From JABSOG01 sp041583135 (GTDB lineage: Bacteria > Pseudomonadota > Gammaproteobacteria > Enterobacterales > Alteromonadaceae): a stretch of DNA of 6,687 bases. Of this stretch, positions 1-6,020 are shown one piece after another. Within the stretch, counting starts at the first letter, position 1. Every line of letters starts with the position of its first letter. The position numbers were made by a program, and so were the translations under genes. Location: the NCBI GenBank assembly GCA_041583135.1, contig JBFHGJ010000174.1, positions 1 through 6,687 of the forward strand, read 5' to 3'. The notes beneath the pieces were generated by a model that saw nothing but the letters and a program-made list of their open reading frames with translations, ran no database searches and was not told the DNA's origin.

Positions 1-30
1 GACTTCAACGCCGTGTAAAAATTCTGACAT
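1..30 (-). CDS. Phage tail sheath protein, N-terminal fragment (P2 FI family)
   Basis: Only the first ten codons are inside the window; the gene continues past position 1. They read MSEFLHGVEV, which matches the characteristic start of P2-type contractile tail sheath proteins (P2 gpFI itself begins MSDYHHGVQV). The start at 30 is supported by an AAAGGAGC ribosome binding site about 6 nt upstream (37-43). The sheath polymerises around the tail tube and contracts to drive it through the target envelope. Its place after the fibre genes is the P2 order (V-W-J-I-H-G-FI-FII). The 179-nt gap before it suggests it may begin its own transcription unit, as FI does in P2. Ten residues are a short basis, so the call leans on context as well. 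Confidence 0.8.
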   Translation of the reverse strand, partial: MSEFLHGVEV

Positions 31-209
31 GGTATGCTCCTTTAAAAGTCTTTGTCAGTAACATAGAGTCCTTCCCGGGACCTTGAAGGTACGGGTTTAG
101 CAGTGGGTATCAATACTGGTATTACGGGTCAGGTCAGGACGGATGGGGGTCTCGCAAAGCGAGGATTAAGGTGCCGAGGGTTCGGCAAAATGTAATGAAT
201 AAAATCGGT
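31..209. other. Non-coding gap between fibre chaperone and sheath genes
   Basis: No coding sequence is seen here. Small inverted repeats are present: TGCCGA/TCGGCA (172-177/182-187, loop of 4), CTCGC/GCGAG (151-155/159-163, loop of 3), and an interrupted stem CCCG..ACC/GGT..CGGG (74-95). None is followed by a clear U-run on the minus strand, so I do not call a terminator. The heptamer TACGGGT occurs twice (90-96 and 123-129). In P2 this junction carries the FI operon promoter; no good -35/-10 pair and no Ogr-type TGTTGT-N12-ACAACA site is visible. Confidence 0.5.
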
Positions 210-440
210 TTATTGTGGTTTGGTTGGCCATACCACATCGAGTGGCGATTCGACTTGCTGCGGCAAGTCTCTTAGCGCTTGGCGATAGCTGCGCCAGTTG
301 CTGGCATCTTGGCCTGAATCTTCAAGCAAGTTGACTTTAATATCGACTTCTTTGAGCAACTTGTTGCGATGAAAGCGAATATCTGCCCATAGGGCGTTTT
401 GTAGTTGCTCGACGGTAGGTAAGTTCTCTGACATGTTCAT
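210..440 (-). CDS. Phage tail fibre assembly chaperone-like protein
   Basis: This 76-residue protein ends in a signature of the small tail assembly chaperone family (Phage_tail_APC type): WRSYRQALRDLPQQV at residues 49-63 followed by VVWPTKP at 69-75. The first half is helical and charged, with IRFHRNKLLKEVD at 21-33 resembling the 'R..RdkLL...D' helix of the family. Such proteins are usually encoded directly after a tail fibre gene and are thought to help the fibre fold or trimerise. Here the start lies 1 nt after the fibre stop codon, so translation is probably coupled. I chose the first ATG (440) because AGGA lies 10 nt upstream; a second ATG two codons later would be 16 nt away. The protein is not expected in the mature particle, but that is inference. 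Confidence 0.75.
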   Translation of the reverse strand: MNMSENLPTVEQLQNALWADIRFHRNKLLKEVDIKVNLLEDSGQDASNWRSYRQALRDLPQQVESPLDVVWPTKPQ

Positions 441-441
441 G

Positions 442-1563
442 TTAATTGGTTCCTAATAATACTTGACTGCCTTCGATGTCATACAGTCCGGTTTTGGCGA
501 CTTCTGAGAAAGCGCAATTGATTTGCCCCATGACCCAGCCTGTTGGTAAAGCCCAGCTGCTGTTGCCGATAACGCGAGGGAACCCCGACTCGGTGTCGGT
601 ACCACGGACTCGGGTGAAGAAGCCCCAGCCATAGTCAGCGTGCAGGTTGTCGTTATAGGCTGCTTGGGCTTGGGTAACTTCATAAGGTTGAATGTTGAGC
701 AAGTTAGATGTCACGCCAGCAATGCCGTTATTCATGAGGCGCTTGAAGCCTTTATCGACGTTCAGCACTGGCCCGTCGCTGGTCACGCGGTTGAAATAAC
801 CTGAGGTGATGTGCATTTCACAAGTCGAGCCACCGCCACAGTTGTTGACCAAAGGACCTGAAAGGTAGAATTGACAGTAATGCCCACCACCACCGACATA
901 ACAGGGCATGTCGAAGTTGTTGCTGGCTATTCGAATAAGACCGTTACCAAAAGGCATTGCCATCATACCGCCTTGGTCGTGAACATAAGTACCGTCACCC
1001 CAAACCAGCACATTGTTGCCAGCCATTTGAATGAGCGCGGTTTCGTCCCATACTCTAAAGTGGTCATAAGCAGGGAAAGCGTCGTTTCTGACTTCAAGAT
1101 TACGAAAAATCATCGGGCTGCCATTTTCTGAAGTGCCGCCTGAGCCGCCATTGGCGTAGCAAGCACGACCAGTGCGAACATTACCAAGTCTGACACCGAC
1201 CGCACACGCTGGACCGGCAATCGTCAAGGTGGTGCCAACCGGCATTTCTACCAAAGTATTCCAATGCCTGTCTTGGCCATCGAGTTCCCATTTTACATGC
1301 ACGTGTTTATTGCCATCGGCAAACGCTTGTTTGACCAAAGCGCCGGCATCATCGGTAGGCTCTATCAGCAGCTCAATGTAGGGCGTTTGGTCGGTGCCGA
1401 TACGTGCACGGTTAAGCTGGGCTGCTGCGCCGGCGACAATGTTGTTGGCGCTGGTTTGAATGTTGCTGACGGTTTGATTGATGGTGGTTATCTTATCCGA
1501 CACCTCTTGGGTAAGGGTATCGGCGGCGCTAACCACCGCCATCAGGTCCTGAGTAATAGACAT
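442..1563 (-). CDS. Distal tail fibre, putative receptor-binding protein
   Basis: I assign this 373-residue protein from its position between the fibre-base gene and the assembly chaperone, not from a recognised domain. Residues 1-45 are helical with heptad-like spacing (DLMAVVSAADTLTQEVSDKITTINQTV region) and could be a trimeric coiled-coil stem. From about residue 100 to 270 the sequence is rich in Gly, Asn and short beta segments (for example MIFRNLEV, LIRIASNNF, CQFYLSG, CEMHITSGYF), a texture typical of beta-helical adhesins. It holds seven cysteines, two as CGGGSTC, unusual for a fibre. The C-terminal 70 residues look globular and may be the receptor-binding head. The start at 1563 has AAGGAG 8 nt upstream. 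A 106-nt gap with two hairpins precedes it. Host range would be set here. The start and reading frame are secure; the exact role is inferred. Confidence 0.7.
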   Translation of the reverse strand: MSITQDLMAVVSAADTLTQEVSDKITTINQTVSNIQTSANNIVAGAAAQLNRARIGTDQTPYIELLIEPTDDAGALVKQAFADGNKHVHVKWELDGQDRHWNTLVEMPVGTTLTIAGPACAVGVRLGNVRTGRACYANGGSGGTSENGSPMIFRNLEVRNDAFPAYDHFRVWDETALIQMAGNNVLVWGDGTYVHDQGGMMAMPFGNGLIRIASNNFDMPCYVGGGGHYCQFYLSGPLVNNCGGGSTCEMHITSGYFNRVTSDGPVLNVDKGFKRLMNNGIAGVTSNLLNIQPYEVTQAQAAYNDNLHADYGWGFFTRVRGTDTESGFPRVIGNSSWALPTGWVMGQINCAFSEVAKTGLYDIEGSQVLLGTN

Positions 1564-1582
1564 TAAAGTCTCCTTGAATAAA

Positions 1583-1608
1583 GATTGTTTATCGACTTAA
1601 AAACAATC
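1583..1608 (-). terminator. AT-rich hairpin before the distal fibre gene
   Basis: GATTGTTT (1583-1590) pairs perfectly with AAACAATC (1601-1608) across a 10-nt loop. On the minus strand it is followed by TTTATT and then the fibre ribosome binding site. The stem is AT-rich and the U-tract is interrupted, so it would be a weak terminator or attenuator at best. It may instead limit or process the transcript between the fibre-base and distal fibre genes. Confidence 0.3.
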
Positions 1609-1641
1609 ATCCCTGTTTGCCTTAAGGAGAGTAATGAATTG

Positions 1642-1658
1642 AGGCACCTCGTGTGCCT
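1642..1658 (-). other. Short hairpin after the fibre-base gene
   Basis: AGGCAC (1642-1647) and GTGCCT (1653-1658) form a perfect 6-bp stem with a 5-nt loop, 11 nt downstream of the fibre-base stop codon at 1670. There is no U-run on the minus-strand side, so it is more likely an RNA-stabilising or processing hairpin than an intrinsic terminator. Confidence 0.3.
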
Positions 1659-1669
1659 GAAAGCTTGAT

Positions 1670-2185
1670 TTATTGCTCGAGTTGTAGGATCCGAAACTCT
1701 TGTTTGAGTTGACGGTTCATGGTGTTGAGCTGAGCTTTGGCCATTTGCGCCAGCTCTTGATCAATCACCAAGTTGAGGTTTTCTGTGCCGATTGTCACTG
1801 TCACGCTGTCTGTCGGCAGCGCACTGATGTTCAGTGTCACCCATTGCATCACTTTGACATCGGCGGTGCGATAGCCCAGCATGGTGCCCGGGTCGGCTGT
1901 GTATACCGCCAGCAAGGTGTTATCGATAAAAATACCGACTTCACGAATGGCATATTCCATCGGCGCATCGAATACTGCGGCCATGCGCAGGTTGTTGCCA
2001 TCGCCCTGAAAGTCGGCAATTTCGACTTTTTCCCGTTGGTTGCCCAAAGCGGTCATGGTGCGCGAGGCCGCTTGAGTGCCGTCACCAAATGCCATGTGGG
2101 TAATGTTTTCCTGCAACCCTTGACCTTTGGCGGTCACCAAGCGTGCGAGGCCGACATCGGTAAATTGTAGTTTCAGTTCGTTCAT
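1670..2185 (-). CDS. Tail fibre base protein (gpH N-terminal / DUF3751 type)
   Basis: This 171-residue protein matches the N-terminal phage tail-collar fibre domain found at the start of P2 gpH-like fibres: an early 'T..GLA.L..A' helix (residues 9-19), MAFGDG at 31-36, REVGIFIDN at 81-89 and LLAVY at 91-95. In that family the domain attaches the fibre to the baseplate. Here the protein stops after a helical, possibly coiled-coil tail (about 143-171) and has no shaft or receptor-binding part; that part is probably supplied by the next gene. The start codon overlaps the gpI stop in an ATGA arrangement, with GGAG 8 nt upstream, so translation is likely coupled to gpI. A fibre split into base and distal proteins is less usual than a single long chain. 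The domain call is confident; pairing with the next protein is inference. Confidence 0.85.
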   Translation of the reverse strand: MNELKLQFTDVGLARLVTAKGQGLQENITHMAFGDGTQAASRTMTALGNQREKVEIADFQGDGNNLRMAAVFDAPMEYAIREVGIFIDNTLLAVYTADPGTMLGYRTADVKVMQWVTLNISALPTDSVTVTIGTENLNLVIDQELAQMAKAQLNTMNRQLKQEFRILQLEQ

Positions 2186-2850
2186 GTTGTTTCTCCAAAA
2201 TCAAAATCTGACACCACCAAGCGGCGCCCGCCAGCGGCAAAATTAAGTTGTACTTGGCCTTGCTCAGGGTTAAGCGGTGAGACCTCGGCATCAAAATCGC
2301 TGTGCATCAACGGCGCCTTAGCAACCATGCTCACGGCCAAGGTTTCATCCCATTTCAGCCCCATTTCATGGGCAATTTCAATTGAATGACGCTTGGCGTG
2401 GTTGATGGCGTCGTGCATTTTGTCCATCAATGGCGTATCAAGACCGTAGTTGTCATTGAGTAAGGTTTCTATGACCACGGTGCCTGGGGCCATATCTTGC
2501 GGCGGCAAGTACCAATCAGGGTCTTGCTGTTGCCACCACTCGCGCAATGTGGCGTTGATGCCACGATTTTTCAGCGCTTTGAGTAGTGATAGCGGGGTGC
2601 CTTTGGTGCGGTGGATCTCTAAGGCGTTTTTGATCACTTCGCGCTTTTGCTGTTCTGGCCAGAGATGGTCCCATTGGTCAACCGCGACGGCTTGGCCCAA
2701 GTAGCTGAGTAAGTCGGCCGGACAGGTGTCGGCGTTGTATAAACTGCGCAGCAGTGAGTCGGCTTCAATGCTGGTACCTTGTGAGAGGGTTTGACTCAGC
2801 AACCTTTCTGTCACGGTGGCATTGTTTGGAAGTAAGATGTCATCAACCAT
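2182..2850 (-). CDS. I: Phage baseplate wedge/tail protein I (P2 gpI family)
   Basis: This 222-residue protein carries the core of the P2 gpI family: LLPNNATVTERLLSQ at residues 6-20, SLYNADTCPADLLSYLGQAVAVDQWD at 36-61, WPEQQKR at 64-70, and HRTKGTPLSLLKAL at 80-93. gpI is a baseplate component that works with gpJ and gpW in the wedges and connects to the fibre protein. It is longer than P2 gpI (about 176 residues), the extra sequence lying mainly after residue 115. I chose the ATG at 2850, since GGAGGT lies about 8 nt upstream; a TTG one codon earlier would be too close. It overlaps the end of gpJ by 8 nt and the fibre-base gene by 4 nt, as expected for a coupled operon. Confidence 0.9.
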   Translation of the reverse strand: MVDDILLPNNATVTERLLSQTLSQGTSIEADSLLRSLYNADTCPADLLSYLGQAVAVDQWDHLWPEQQKREVIKNALEIHRTKGTPLSLLKALKNRGINATLREWWQQQDPDWYLPPQDMAPGTVVIETLLNDNYGLDTPLMDKMHDAINHAKRHSIEIAHEMGLKWDETLAVSMVAKAPLMHSDFDAEVSPLNPEQGQVQLNFAAGGRRLVVSDFDFGETT

Positions 2851-3901
2851 CAAATACCACCTCCAGCGAACCGCTAATGGCCGCGTCTATTCGAGCAGCC
2901 CAACTCAATTGACTGTCGGTTGCATCGATGTCCAAATGCGGGGCCTGATGAGAGGCCAATAAAATGTCTTGGCCATCGGCAACGGCTTTGCCGTTTTGAA
3001 ATAAAGTTAACTCAACCCAACCGTCTATCAGCGGGGTGATATTGCCAAGTAACGTTGAACGGCGAATGGCTTTGCCGAGGTAGTGGTGTTTTTGCACGAA
3101 ACTCAATAGTTGAGCGCGAACTTGGTTAAGCAAGGGTTCAATTTGCGCAGAGCCTTCAAGATCTTCTGTCAGGTGTAAGGTGATCTGCCAGTGATATTTC
3201 ACCAGCTCGGCTGCGCTCACTGTCACTCTATCGCCGAGTGGGCGAATGCGCTCATCACTCAAGTGCTCATCGATTTGAGCGATGGCACTGGCATCGAGAT
3301 TGCCATAATCATCGTAGCCAAGCACATTGACTTGAATTTCACAGGGCGACGGCGAGAGGATAGTGGCATCTTTGACCAAGTTCTTCTCGCTGTTATAGCG
3401 ATAAATCACGTGCAGTTCATCGCTGCTTGCCGCACTGATCTCAATTTTGTCGGCCTGATTGCCCGCTGAAAGTGCGTGGAATTTATAGGCCGCCTTGGAG
3501 CCTGCAGTTGAAAGCGACTTAGGTGCCAGCATCAGGCGCTGACGAAATTGCTCGTCGCCTTCGGGCGTACCGTCGTTGAGTTGACCACGGCTAATGCCAT
3601 AAAGCGCCCCTAAGTTATCGAGGTTTGGCCCTGTGGCCAAAGGCACCATCACTGAGCTGGCGGCGTCATTGATGCGCTGCCTCAGAAGCAATTCACGATA
3701 AGCATTCTCTTGGAGTAGCTTGACCATGGGTTCTGACTCAAGCTGAAGTGCCTGCTCAAGCTCGTTGTATTTACTCAGTTCGCCAGCGGCTTGATAGTAG
3801 CTTTGGGCAAGCGACAATAAGCGGCTTTTACGCTCGCTAAAGAGGGTTTCAAAATCGAGGTTTTCTATCACCTCTGGTTTGGGAATATTAAATAACGACA
3901 T
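2843..3901 (-). CDS. J: Baseplate assembly protein J (P2 gpJ family)
   Basis: The 352-residue product fits the baseplate J-like family. It has a helical N-terminal region (about 15-85) with LLLRQRINDA at 71-80, the GPNLDNLGALYGISR motif at 91-105, and the conserved EGDEQFRQRLMLAP..LSTAGSKAAYKFHALSA block at 114-146. A beta-rich C-terminal half follows. In P2-like tails gpJ forms part of the wedges surrounding the central spike and triggers sheath contraction together with gpW and gpI. It is somewhat longer than P2 gpJ (302 residues). The start lies 8 nt after the gpW stop, with TAGGTGAG as ribosome binding site overlapping that stop, and its end overlaps gpI by 8 nt. No frameshift or missing block is seen, so the protein looks functional. 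Confidence 0.93.
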   Translation of the reverse strand: MSLFNIPKPEVIENLDFETLFSERKSRLLSLAQSYYQAAGELSKYNELEQALQLESEPMVKLLQENAYRELLLRQRINDAASSVMVPLATGPNLDNLGALYGISRGQLNDGTPEGDEQFRQRLMLAPKSLSTAGSKAAYKFHALSAGNQADKIEISAASSDELHVIYRYNSEKNLVKDATILSPSPCEIQVNVLGYDDYGNLDASAIAQIDEHLSDERIRPLGDRVTVSAAELVKYHWQITLHLTEDLEGSAQIEPLLNQVRAQLLSFVQKHHYLGKAIRRSTLLGNITPLIDGWVELTLFQNGKAVADGQDILLASHQAPHLDIDATDSQLSWAARIDAAISGSLEVVFDG

Positions 3902-3909
3902 AAGCTCAC

Positions 3910-4245
3910 CTAAATCAAGATACCTTCAAAATTGACAGCTTCACCGTTTTGTACATACAAACCGCTGATATCTAATGATATTTTGCTATCGCTAAGTTTA
4001 TCGACGGTGACGCTATGGAGCTGGAATCTAGGTTCCCAGCGATAAAGTGCTTCAGAGACTGCCATGGTGACCTCACCGACAAAGATTTGTGAGTAGGGTC
4101 TGTCAATCAGAGCAAACAAGTCGCTGCCGTAATCGCGGCGCATCACCCGAGAGCCTTTGGGGGTGGTGAGAATGTCTTCAATGCTTTGTCTAAGATGTGC
4201 CAGGCCCGAAATGGCCCGGCCCGTGTGTTTGTCCATTCCGAGCAT
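3910..4245 (-). CDS. W: Baseplate wedge protein W (GPW/gp25 family)
   Basis: This 111-residue protein is a clear member of the GPW/gp25 family shared by P2, T4 (gp25) and type VI secretion (TssE). Visible motifs are LRQSIEDILTTPKGSRVMRRDYGSDLFALID at residues 18-48 and the family-defining EPR at 71-73 in a YRWEPRF context. The protein joins sheath to baseplate and helps start sheath assembly. P2 gpW has about 115 residues, so the length is normal. The start at 4245 has AAAGGA 7 nt upstream. A 77-nt gap, in which I see no feature, separates it from the PAAR gene. gpJ starts 8 nt downstream. Confidence 0.95.
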   Translation of the reverse strand: MLGMDKHTGRAISGLAHLRQSIEDILTTPKGSRVMRRDYGSDLFALIDRPYSQIFVGEVTMAVSEALYRWEPRFQLHSVTVDKLSDSKISLDISGLYVQNGEAVNFEGILI

Positions 4246-4322
4246 GGTGTTTTCCTTTGTTGCAGCACTTCAACAGGCGAGGGGGGCAGGTTAAAGCGCC
4301 GATAGATAAAACTGAAAAGAGG

Positions 4323-4619
4323 TTAGTCGCCGATGGTAAAGCTGCTTTCACCTTCGGCCATTTTGCCACCGCAACTGGTGGGGTCATCGACCCGGGCAAC
4401 GGCTATACCACCTACGGTAAAGCGTGGCGCACCGGCCACAATAGTGGCTGCCTTATGGGGCGGCGAGCTACCTGTGTGGGGATGGTCGGTGATGGTATCG
4501 CCGACTCTGGCAATGGGTTGGCCGTTAACGGTAAAATTGCTTGCTGTTGCCTGTACGGCGCCGGGTGTCCAGCCGTTATGAAGATTGGTCTTATGACCAT
4601 GATGGCAAACTGCACTCAT
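4323..4619 (-). CDS. PAAR-domain spike tip protein
   Basis: This 98-residue protein has the PAAR architecture: two related segments, NFTVNGQPIARVGDTITDH (28-46) and RFTVGGIAVARVDDPTSCGG (66-85), with histidines at 6, 7, 9, 46 and 48 and Cys83 available for metal binding. PAAR proteins form a metal-stabilised cone that sits on the blunt end of the trimeric spike and sharpens it for membrane piercing. P2 has no separate PAAR gene, because its gpV spike binds iron through its own HxH tip. Here the adjacent gpV-like protein lacks such a tip, so the two genes fit together as spike and cap. The start lies 11 nt after the gpV stop, with AAAGGAGG overlapping that stop. No toxin extension is present, so it looks purely structural. 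Confidence 0.9.
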   Translation of the reverse strand: MSAVCHHGHKTNLHNGWTPGAVQATASNFTVNGQPIARVGDTITDHPHTGSSPPHKAATIVAGAPRFTVGGIAVARVDDPTSCGGKMAEGESSFTIGD

Positions 4620-4630
4620 CGAAACCTCCT

Positions 4631-5251
4631 TTAATTGTTTTGCGCCTCAATCGTTGACGCGTTCAATGTCATAGTGCCACCGGCTGTAATGTCTAGGTTA
4701 CCGGAGGCATTTAAGGTGATGTTTTGGGCATTGATCTGACAGTTCCCGGTAATATCGGCAGACATATCACCGCCAACGGTTACCGTCGCATTGCGGTTGA
4801 CCGTTGCGCTGAGGTCCTGACTGACTAAAATTTCGACATCGCCTTGCACATTGGCTTTAAGGCGATGATTTTCTCGGTCATATTCGATGATGGTGCCATC
4901 TTGGTATTTAACCCGATGCACATTGGCGCGACTGTCAACGGCAATGTCGTCCATCAACTGTTGCTGTTGCTCACCTTGGTAGACGGCGCCAAGCACAAGG
5001 GCTTGTGCCATATCACCACTGGGGCTAAGCACCAAAACCTGCTCGCCTACCTCTAGCGCTTGCCAGTCAATGTTGTTACTTGCCCGAGTTGTGAGCCAAG
5101 GTAGCCAGGAGGTGGTCCAGTCGCCGATGGTGACTTTGACCCGAGCCTTATCGTAATCGGCCTCGGCCACTTTGCCGAAGGCTATCATTCTGCTGAGGCG
5201 ATGATGTAACTCGGCACTATTCAGTTGGGGGTAGCGTTGCGACCAACTCAT
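4631..5251 (-). CDS. V: Baseplate spike protein V (P2 gpV family)
   Basis: The 206-residue product matches P2 gpV in length (211) and layout. Residues 1-30 are helical (SAELHHRLSRMIAFGKV), 30-95 form an OB-fold-like domain with TTSWLPWLTTRAS at 46-58 and VGEQVLVLSPSGDMAQALVLGAVY at 68-91, and from about 125 to the end there are short alternating strands (DVEILVSQDLSATV, NITLNASGNLDITAGG) typical of a triple-stranded beta-helix needle. The C-terminus (STIEAQNN) has no HxH metal motif, consistent with capping by the neighbouring PAAR protein. I chose the ATG at 5251 because a near-perfect AAGGAGGT (5256-5263) precedes it; an upstream in-frame start at 5314 would lie deeper in the previous gene. 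It overlaps the preceding gene by 35 bp. Confidence 0.93.
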   Translation of the reverse strand: MSWSQRYPQLNSAELHHRLSRMIAFGKVAEADYDKARVKVTIGDWTTSWLPWLTTRASNNIDWQALEVGEQVLVLSPSGDMAQALVLGAVYQGEQQQQLMDDIAVDSRANVHRVKYQDGTIIEYDRENHRLKANVQGDVEILVSQDLSATVNRNATVTVGGDMSADITGNCQINAQNITLNASGNLDITAGGTMTLNASTIEAQNN

Positions 5252-5729
5252 GAGGACCTCCTTGGGTACTGAGATAAATTTCGTTGATTGGCACCGCCGG
5301 ACAGACCTCTTCACGCAGCACCAGATACTCCAGCATAAAGTGCTGCGTCATGGTGGCGCTGAATACGTCGTTGTCTGATGAGTAGACGAAGGTGGTTTTT
5401 TGCGCCTCGAGACTCGTCCATAAGGTCACTTCATCCTTGTCGCTTAAGGCCACTTCGATACCTTCTGCCAAACTATCAAGCGCTTGGAGCACCACATCTG
5501 ATGCTGCGGGAATGGCTTGTGTCTGGATACTCAAAAGCAACTGACGGGTCTGCCCGGCATTGCTGTTTTTGTTACCTTCAATGGCTTCTTCACCTAGGTG
5601 TAAAACCACCTGAGGCTTGGCGCTTGGTGCACTTGGCACGGCCAATAGAGACACCTCGGCACTGTCGAGGAGTTTTTGTTCAAGTTGCAATTTCAATTGT
5701 GCTAAGATGGCCGCTCTGTTGATCGACAT
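5217..5729 (-). CDS. Putative tail terminator/tail completion protein
   Basis: I do not recognise a family directly. The 170-residue product begins with a helix (RAAILAQLKLQLEQKLLD, 5-22), then has strands PQVVLHLG (39-46) and RQLLLSIQTQA (62-72), a second helix (SDVVLQALDSLAEGIEVAL, 77-95) and strands TTFVYSSDNDVFSATMTQHFMLEYLV (112-137). This helix-strand-strand-helix-strand order resembles lambda gpU-like tail terminators and the Mu gp37 position. P2 has its tail completion genes R and S directly before V, which also fits. It would cap the tail tube at the head-proximal end. I chose the ATG at 5729 (GGAG at 5736-5739, 6 nt spacing) over a TTG at 5810 that lies inside the hairpin domain. 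It is the first gene of the operon and overlaps gpV by 35 bp. Confidence 0.5.
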   Translation of the reverse strand: MSINRAAILAQLKLQLEQKLLDSAEVSLLAVPSAPSAKPQVVLHLGEEAIEGNKNSNAGQTRQLLLSIQTQAIPAASDVVLQALDSLAEGIEVALSDKDEVTLWTSLEAQKTTFVYSSDNDVFSATMTQHFMLEYLVLREEVCPAVPINEIYLSTQGGPHELVATLPPTE

Positions 5730-5758
5730 GGCTGGCTCCAAATAAGTCTGCTGTTGCG

Positions 5759-5838
5759 AAAAAAAGCCGGGCATGGCAGAGGCCGCCGACCAAACCAAAG
5801 GTTTGACCAAACAAGCTGGGTGACTTGTTTATGCCCGG
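5759..5838 (-). terminator. Multi-hairpin leader element ending in a U7 tract
   Basis: On the minus strand CCGGGCAT (5838-5831) pairs perfectly with ATGCCCGG (5774-5767), followed by C and seven T (5765-5759): the layout of an intrinsic terminator. The 56-nt interior holds AAACAAG/CTTGTTT (5809-5815/5824-5830), CAAACC/GGTTTG (5791-5796/5800-5805) and a small GGC/GCC hairpin (5775-5784). GACCAAAC occurs twice, 17 nt apart (5788-5795, 5805-5812), and the GTTTG between can pair with CAAAC on either side, so alternative folds exist. The U-tract ends about 30 nt before the first start codon, so transcription of the tail operon must read through it. It may be an attenuator, an antitermination target, or the end of a short SOS-induced RNA. 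Confidence 0.6.
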
Positions 5839-5904
5839 TAACGTTCGTCGTTGGAGAGAAATCTTTAACTGTGATGACAGCTAAGCAGTTTTGTACGAAA
5901 GGTC

Positions 5905-5938
5905 GTTTTACAATTACGCGTTCGCTGTAATTTAAAAC
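5905..5938 (-). other. Stable leader hairpin with 12-bp stem
   Basis: GTTTTA-C-AATTAC (5905-5917) pairs with GTAATTTAAAAC (5927-5938), giving twelve pairs with a single bulged C at 5911. The 9-nt apical loop could form two further GC pairs. It lies in the transcribed leader between the predicted SOS promoter and the U-tract hairpin domain, and has no U-run of its own, so it is structural rather than a terminator. Its role is unknown. Confidence 0.45.
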
Positions 5939-5990
5939 CACCCTTTTAATGTAACTCTATGCTTTACATAGTATTTTTCAGTATGGAAGT

Positions 5991-6020
5991 ATTATGTCAC
6001 ACACTGGGGTTAACTGTAAA
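5991..6020 (-). promoter_or_regulatory. Predicted SOS promoter of the tail operon
   Basis: Reading the minus strand, TTTACA (6020-6015; 5 of 6 to TTGACA) is followed after 18 nt by CATAAT (5996-5991; 5 of 6 to TATAAT). The -35 lies inside the LexA box, so bound LexA would block RNA polymerase. Transcription would start near 5984, giving a leader of about 255 nt before the first tail gene at 5729. No other promoter of similar quality is seen on the minus strand between the tail tube gene and the operon. Confidence 0.65.

Noticed and set aside
1700..2170. Long plus-strand frame of 156 codons
   Set aside because: It is antisense to the fibre-base gene, His/Cys/Val-rich as expected for a shadow frame, and lacks family motifs.
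3910..5251. Type VI secretion cluster, because of gp25, spike and PAAR
   Set aside because: The spike is a short gpV rather than VgrG, and gpJ, gpI, the fibre domain and an FI-type sheath start are phage tail genes. No TssJLM or ClpV is seen.
5767..5838. Cloverleaf-like 72-nt structure suggesting a tRNA
   Set aside because: An outer stem with three inner hairpins has the right length, but on neither strand is there a TTCRA-type T loop, a 7-nt anticodon loop or the conserved D-loop bases. The U-tract after it on the minus strand fits a terminator better.
5869..5880. CTGT-GATG-ACAG as a second LexA site
   Set aside because: The spacer is 4 nt rather than the 8 needed, so it is only a small palindrome.
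5702..5941. Minus-strand frame of 79 codons in the leader
   Set aside because: It would start at a GTG without a spaced ribosome binding site and runs through the hairpin domain into the first tail gene in another frame.
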